The notes under the pieces were generated by a model. The model was not told the DNA's origin and did no database searches. It saw only the letters and a program-made list of their open reading frames with translations. From positions 8,813-72,812 of the forward strand of contig CAAFPW010000067.1 of assembly GCA_900764925.1 (NCBI GenBank): 64,000 bases of DNA, given 5' to 3'. Of the stretch, positions 62,081 through 64,000 are shown one piece after another (position 1 is the stretch's first letter; every line of letters begins with the position of its first letter). This stretch comes from Fusobacteriaceae bacterium. Lineage in GTDB: Bacteria; Fusobacteriota; Fusobacteriia; Fusobacteriales; Fusobacteriaceae. The translations under genes were made by a program, and so were the position numbers.

Positions 62081-63904
62081 ATGAGAAAAGAAGCAAAAAT
62101 GTTTCAAGCGGAAACTAAAGAGTTACTAAATTTAATGATACACTCTATCTATACAAATAGAGAGATTTTTTTGAGGGAGTTAATCTCAAACGCTAGTGAT
62201 GCTATTGATAAGATAAAATTTGAAGCTCTTACTAATAGTGAAATTTTAGGAGAGGATAAAGATTTTAAAATAAGTTTATCAGTGGATCAAGATAAGAAAG
62301 AGATCACTATTACAGATAATGGAATAGGAATGACTTATGAAGAAGTAGCTGAAAACATAGGAACTATTGCAAAGTCTGGATCGAAAGCTTTTAAAGAGAA
62401 GTTAGAAAATACTTCAAAGGATGAGATTGACATAATAGGACAGTTTGGAGTTGGATTTTATTCAGGATTTATGGTAGCTGATAAGATAACTCTTGAAACA
62501 AAATCACCTAAATCAGATATGGGAGTGAGATGGATATCAACAGGTGATGGATCTTATGAGATAGAGGAGATAGAAAGAGAGCAAAGAGGAACAACTATAA
62601 CTTTGACAATAAAAGAGGGAGATGAGTATAGTTCATTTTTAGAGGATTGGAAAGTAAGAGATTTAGTAAAAAAATATTCTGATTATGTAAGATACCCAAT
62701 TATTTTTAAAGATGAAACTATTAACTCTACAAAACCAATTTGGAAAACAGAGAAATCTAAACTTACAGAGGAAAATTACAATGAGTTTTATAAATCTACT
62801 TTCCATGATTGGGAAGACCCTATGTTTCATTTTCATCTAAAGGTTCAAGGAAGTATTGAGTACACAGCACTACTATATATTCCTAAAAAAGCTCCTATGG
62901 ATTTCTATTCTAAAGATTATAAGAAAGGATTACAACTATACACTAAGAATGTTTTTATAATGGATAAATGTGATGAGTTAATTCCTGAATATTTTAGCTT
63001 TGTAAAAGGGCTTGTAGATTGTGATGATCTTTCTTTAAATATATCAAGGGAGATATTACAACAAAATAGTGAACTTACATCTATCTCTAAAAATCTTGAA
63101 AAGAAAATCATATCAGAGTTAGAGTATATCTTAAAAAATGATAGAGATAAATATATCGAGTTTTGGGAAGCTTTTGGAAGAAATATCAAGTTTGGTATCC
63201 ATGATATGTTTGGAATGAATAAGGATAAACTTCAAAATCTGTTGATTTTCAGAAGTTCTTTAGAGGATAAATATGTGACATTGAAAGAGTATGTAAGTCG
63301 TATGGGAGAAGAGAAAAAAGAGATTCTATATGTAGTTGGTGAGGATTTGGCAACTGTAAAATCTCTTCCTAAGATGGAAGCTTTAAAAGACAAAGGAATG
63401 GAAGTATTAATCTTAACTGATAAGATTGATGAGTTTGCTCTAAAAACTATGAATGAGTTTGAAGGAAAAACTTTTAAATCAATTAATGATTCAGATTTTA
63501 AATTAGAGGAAAACAAGGAAAAAGAAGAGGAGATTAAAAAACTTTCAGAAGATAATAAATCTATGTTAGATAAGATAAAAGAGAGTTTAAAAGAAAAGAT
63601 TGTAGATGTAGAGCTTAGTAATAACTTAGGTAGTGGGGCTTCAGCACTATTAGCTAAGGGAGAGATATCTTTAGAGATGGAAAAGGTACTTTCTCAAATT
63701 CCTGGAAATGAAAATATTAAAGCTGAAAAAGTATTGGCATTAAACCCAGAGCATCCACTATTTGTAAAACTTCAAGAGTGTAAAGATACACCTAAATTCA
63801 ACGATTTATTGGATGTATTATATACAGAAGCACTTATGCTTGAAGGATTCCAAATTGAAAATCCTGTGGAGTTTATAAAGAAATTAAATAGTTTAATTAA
63901 GTAG
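62081..63904 (+). CDS. htpG: Molecular chaperone HtpG (Hsp90)
   Basis: A 607-residue Hsp90 with the GHKL ATP site (ELISNASDA, DNGIGM, GQFGVGFYSGF), the middle domain with NISREILQQN, and the C-terminal dimerisation domain. It refolds stressed proteins with DnaK. The ATG at 62081 follows AAGGAGG by ten bases. Transcription appears to be under a CIRCE-like operator. Confidence 0.97.
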   Translation: MRKEAKMFQAETKELLNLMIHSIYTNREIFLRELISNASDAIDKIKFEALTNSEILGEDKDFKISLSVDQDKKEITITDNGIGMTYEEVAENIGTIAKSGSKAFKEKLENTSKDEIDIIGQFGVGFYSGFMVADKITLETKSPKSDMGVRWISTGDGSYEIEEIEREQRGTTITLTIKEGDEYSSFLEDWKVRDLVKKYSDYVRYPIIFKDETINSTKPIWKTEKSKLTEENYNEFYKSTFHDWEDPMFHFHLKVQGSIEYTALLYIPKKAPMDFYSKDYKKGLQLYTKNVFIMDKCDELIPEYFSFVKGLVDCDDLSLNISREILQQNSELTSISKNLEKKIISELEYILKNDRDKYIEFWEAFGRNIKFGIHDMFGMNKDKLQNLLIFRSSLEDKYVTLKEYVSRMGEEKKEILYVVGEDLATVKSLPKMEALKDKGMEVLILTDKIDEFALKTMNEFEGKTFKSINDSDFKLEENKEKEEEIKKLSEDNKSMLDKIKESLKEKIVDVELSNNLGSGASALLAKGEISLEMEKVLSQIPGNENIKAEKVLALNPEHPLFVKLQECKDTPKFNDLLDVLYTEALMLEGFQIENPVEFIKKLNSLIK

Positions 63905-64000
63905 AAAAAATGGGAGATTTAGATGATAAGAGGGTATGAAAAAATCTCTGTAAATTAATTTAATAATTCTTTTTAATAGCTTTCTATGATAAAATCTTAA
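63905..64000. other. Unassigned window end
   Basis: No supported gene. A possible ATG at 63922 with GGGAG upstream opens only 11 codons before a stop. The next gene probably begins outside the window. Confidence 0.5.

Noticed and set aside
63922..63957. 11-codon frame with a ribosome-site-like GGGAG after htpG
   Set aside because: Ends at once with a stop; could be chance or a leader, with nothing visible behind it in the window.
1..64000. Mobile elements, CRISPR, tRNA or rRNA genes, phage genes
   Set aside because: Looked for transposases, integrases, regular repeat-spacer arrays and RNA-gene hallmarks; none seen.

Overview
The window is strongly AT-rich, gene-dense bacterial DNA that looks like Fusobacterium. 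The evidence is a FomA-type porin starting KEV.PAP..VIVYRD after its signal peptide, Gram-negative envelope genes (hldD, an LpxL-type acyltransferase, two RND pumps, a TolC-type channel) mixed with Firmicutes-like genes (type III glutamine synthetase, HPr kinase, SepF, PpaC, NrnA), and strict AT-ending codon use. A large-genome Fusobacterium (mortiferum/varium/ulcerans type) is my inference. I saw no insertion sequence, prophage, CRISPR array, rRNA or tRNA; the window reads as conserved chromosome.

Layout. 1-3.1 kb: end of a heterodimeric ABC exporter. 3.1-7.9 kb (minus strand): PRD-type regulator, MalX-like PTS EIICB, MalY-like C-S lyase and a MORN/YwqK-type protein. 8.0-12.3 kb: a SAM-I riboswitch with terminator, then metF-metH. 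12.3-14.4 kb: FomA-type porin with a long hairpin-rich leader, plus a small exported protein. 14.4-17.4 kb: a potassium channel divergent from an OmpR/HisK two-component pair. 17.4-29.1 kb: an efflux island (TetR, TolC, adaptor, RND pump, PG0541-like protein, then a second adaptor, a second RND pump and a MerR regulator). 29.2-31.4 kb: YczE/YitT-like membrane protein and an isolated cobyric acid synthase. 31.5-33.2 kb: cold-shock protein, a small unknown gene and ppaC. 33.3-41.6 kb: ligA, secA, a lipoprotein, a PHP phosphoesterase, hldD, uppP. 41.7-43.8 kb: proBA. 43.9-48.9 kb: S9 peptidase, class V aminotransferase, Na/Pi cotransporter. 49-53.7 kb: glutamine synthetase III divergent from a polar amino-acid ABC transporter. 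53.7-61 kb: a tight eight-gene minus-strand operon, mtnN-folC-orf83-hprK-nrnA-csgG-like-sepF-TSUP. 61-64 kb: an LpxL-type acyltransferase and htpG.

The most unusual item is hprK (56803-58746). It encodes two HPr kinase/phosphorylase modules in tandem: the C-terminal one has every catalytic motif, and the N-terminal one keeps the fold-level pattern but has lost the P-loop, the second acidic residue and the signature motif. This looks like a fused pseudoenzyme regulator. Next are a CIRCE-like operator in front of htpG with one perfect and one decayed arm, the paired RND pumps with a small P-II-like partner, a SepF reduced to its core domain, and a CsgG-like lipoprotein in the hprK operon.

Several annotated starts are downstream of the longest open frame because a clear Shine-Dalgarno sequence sits inside the extended frame; these choices are stated in each entry.
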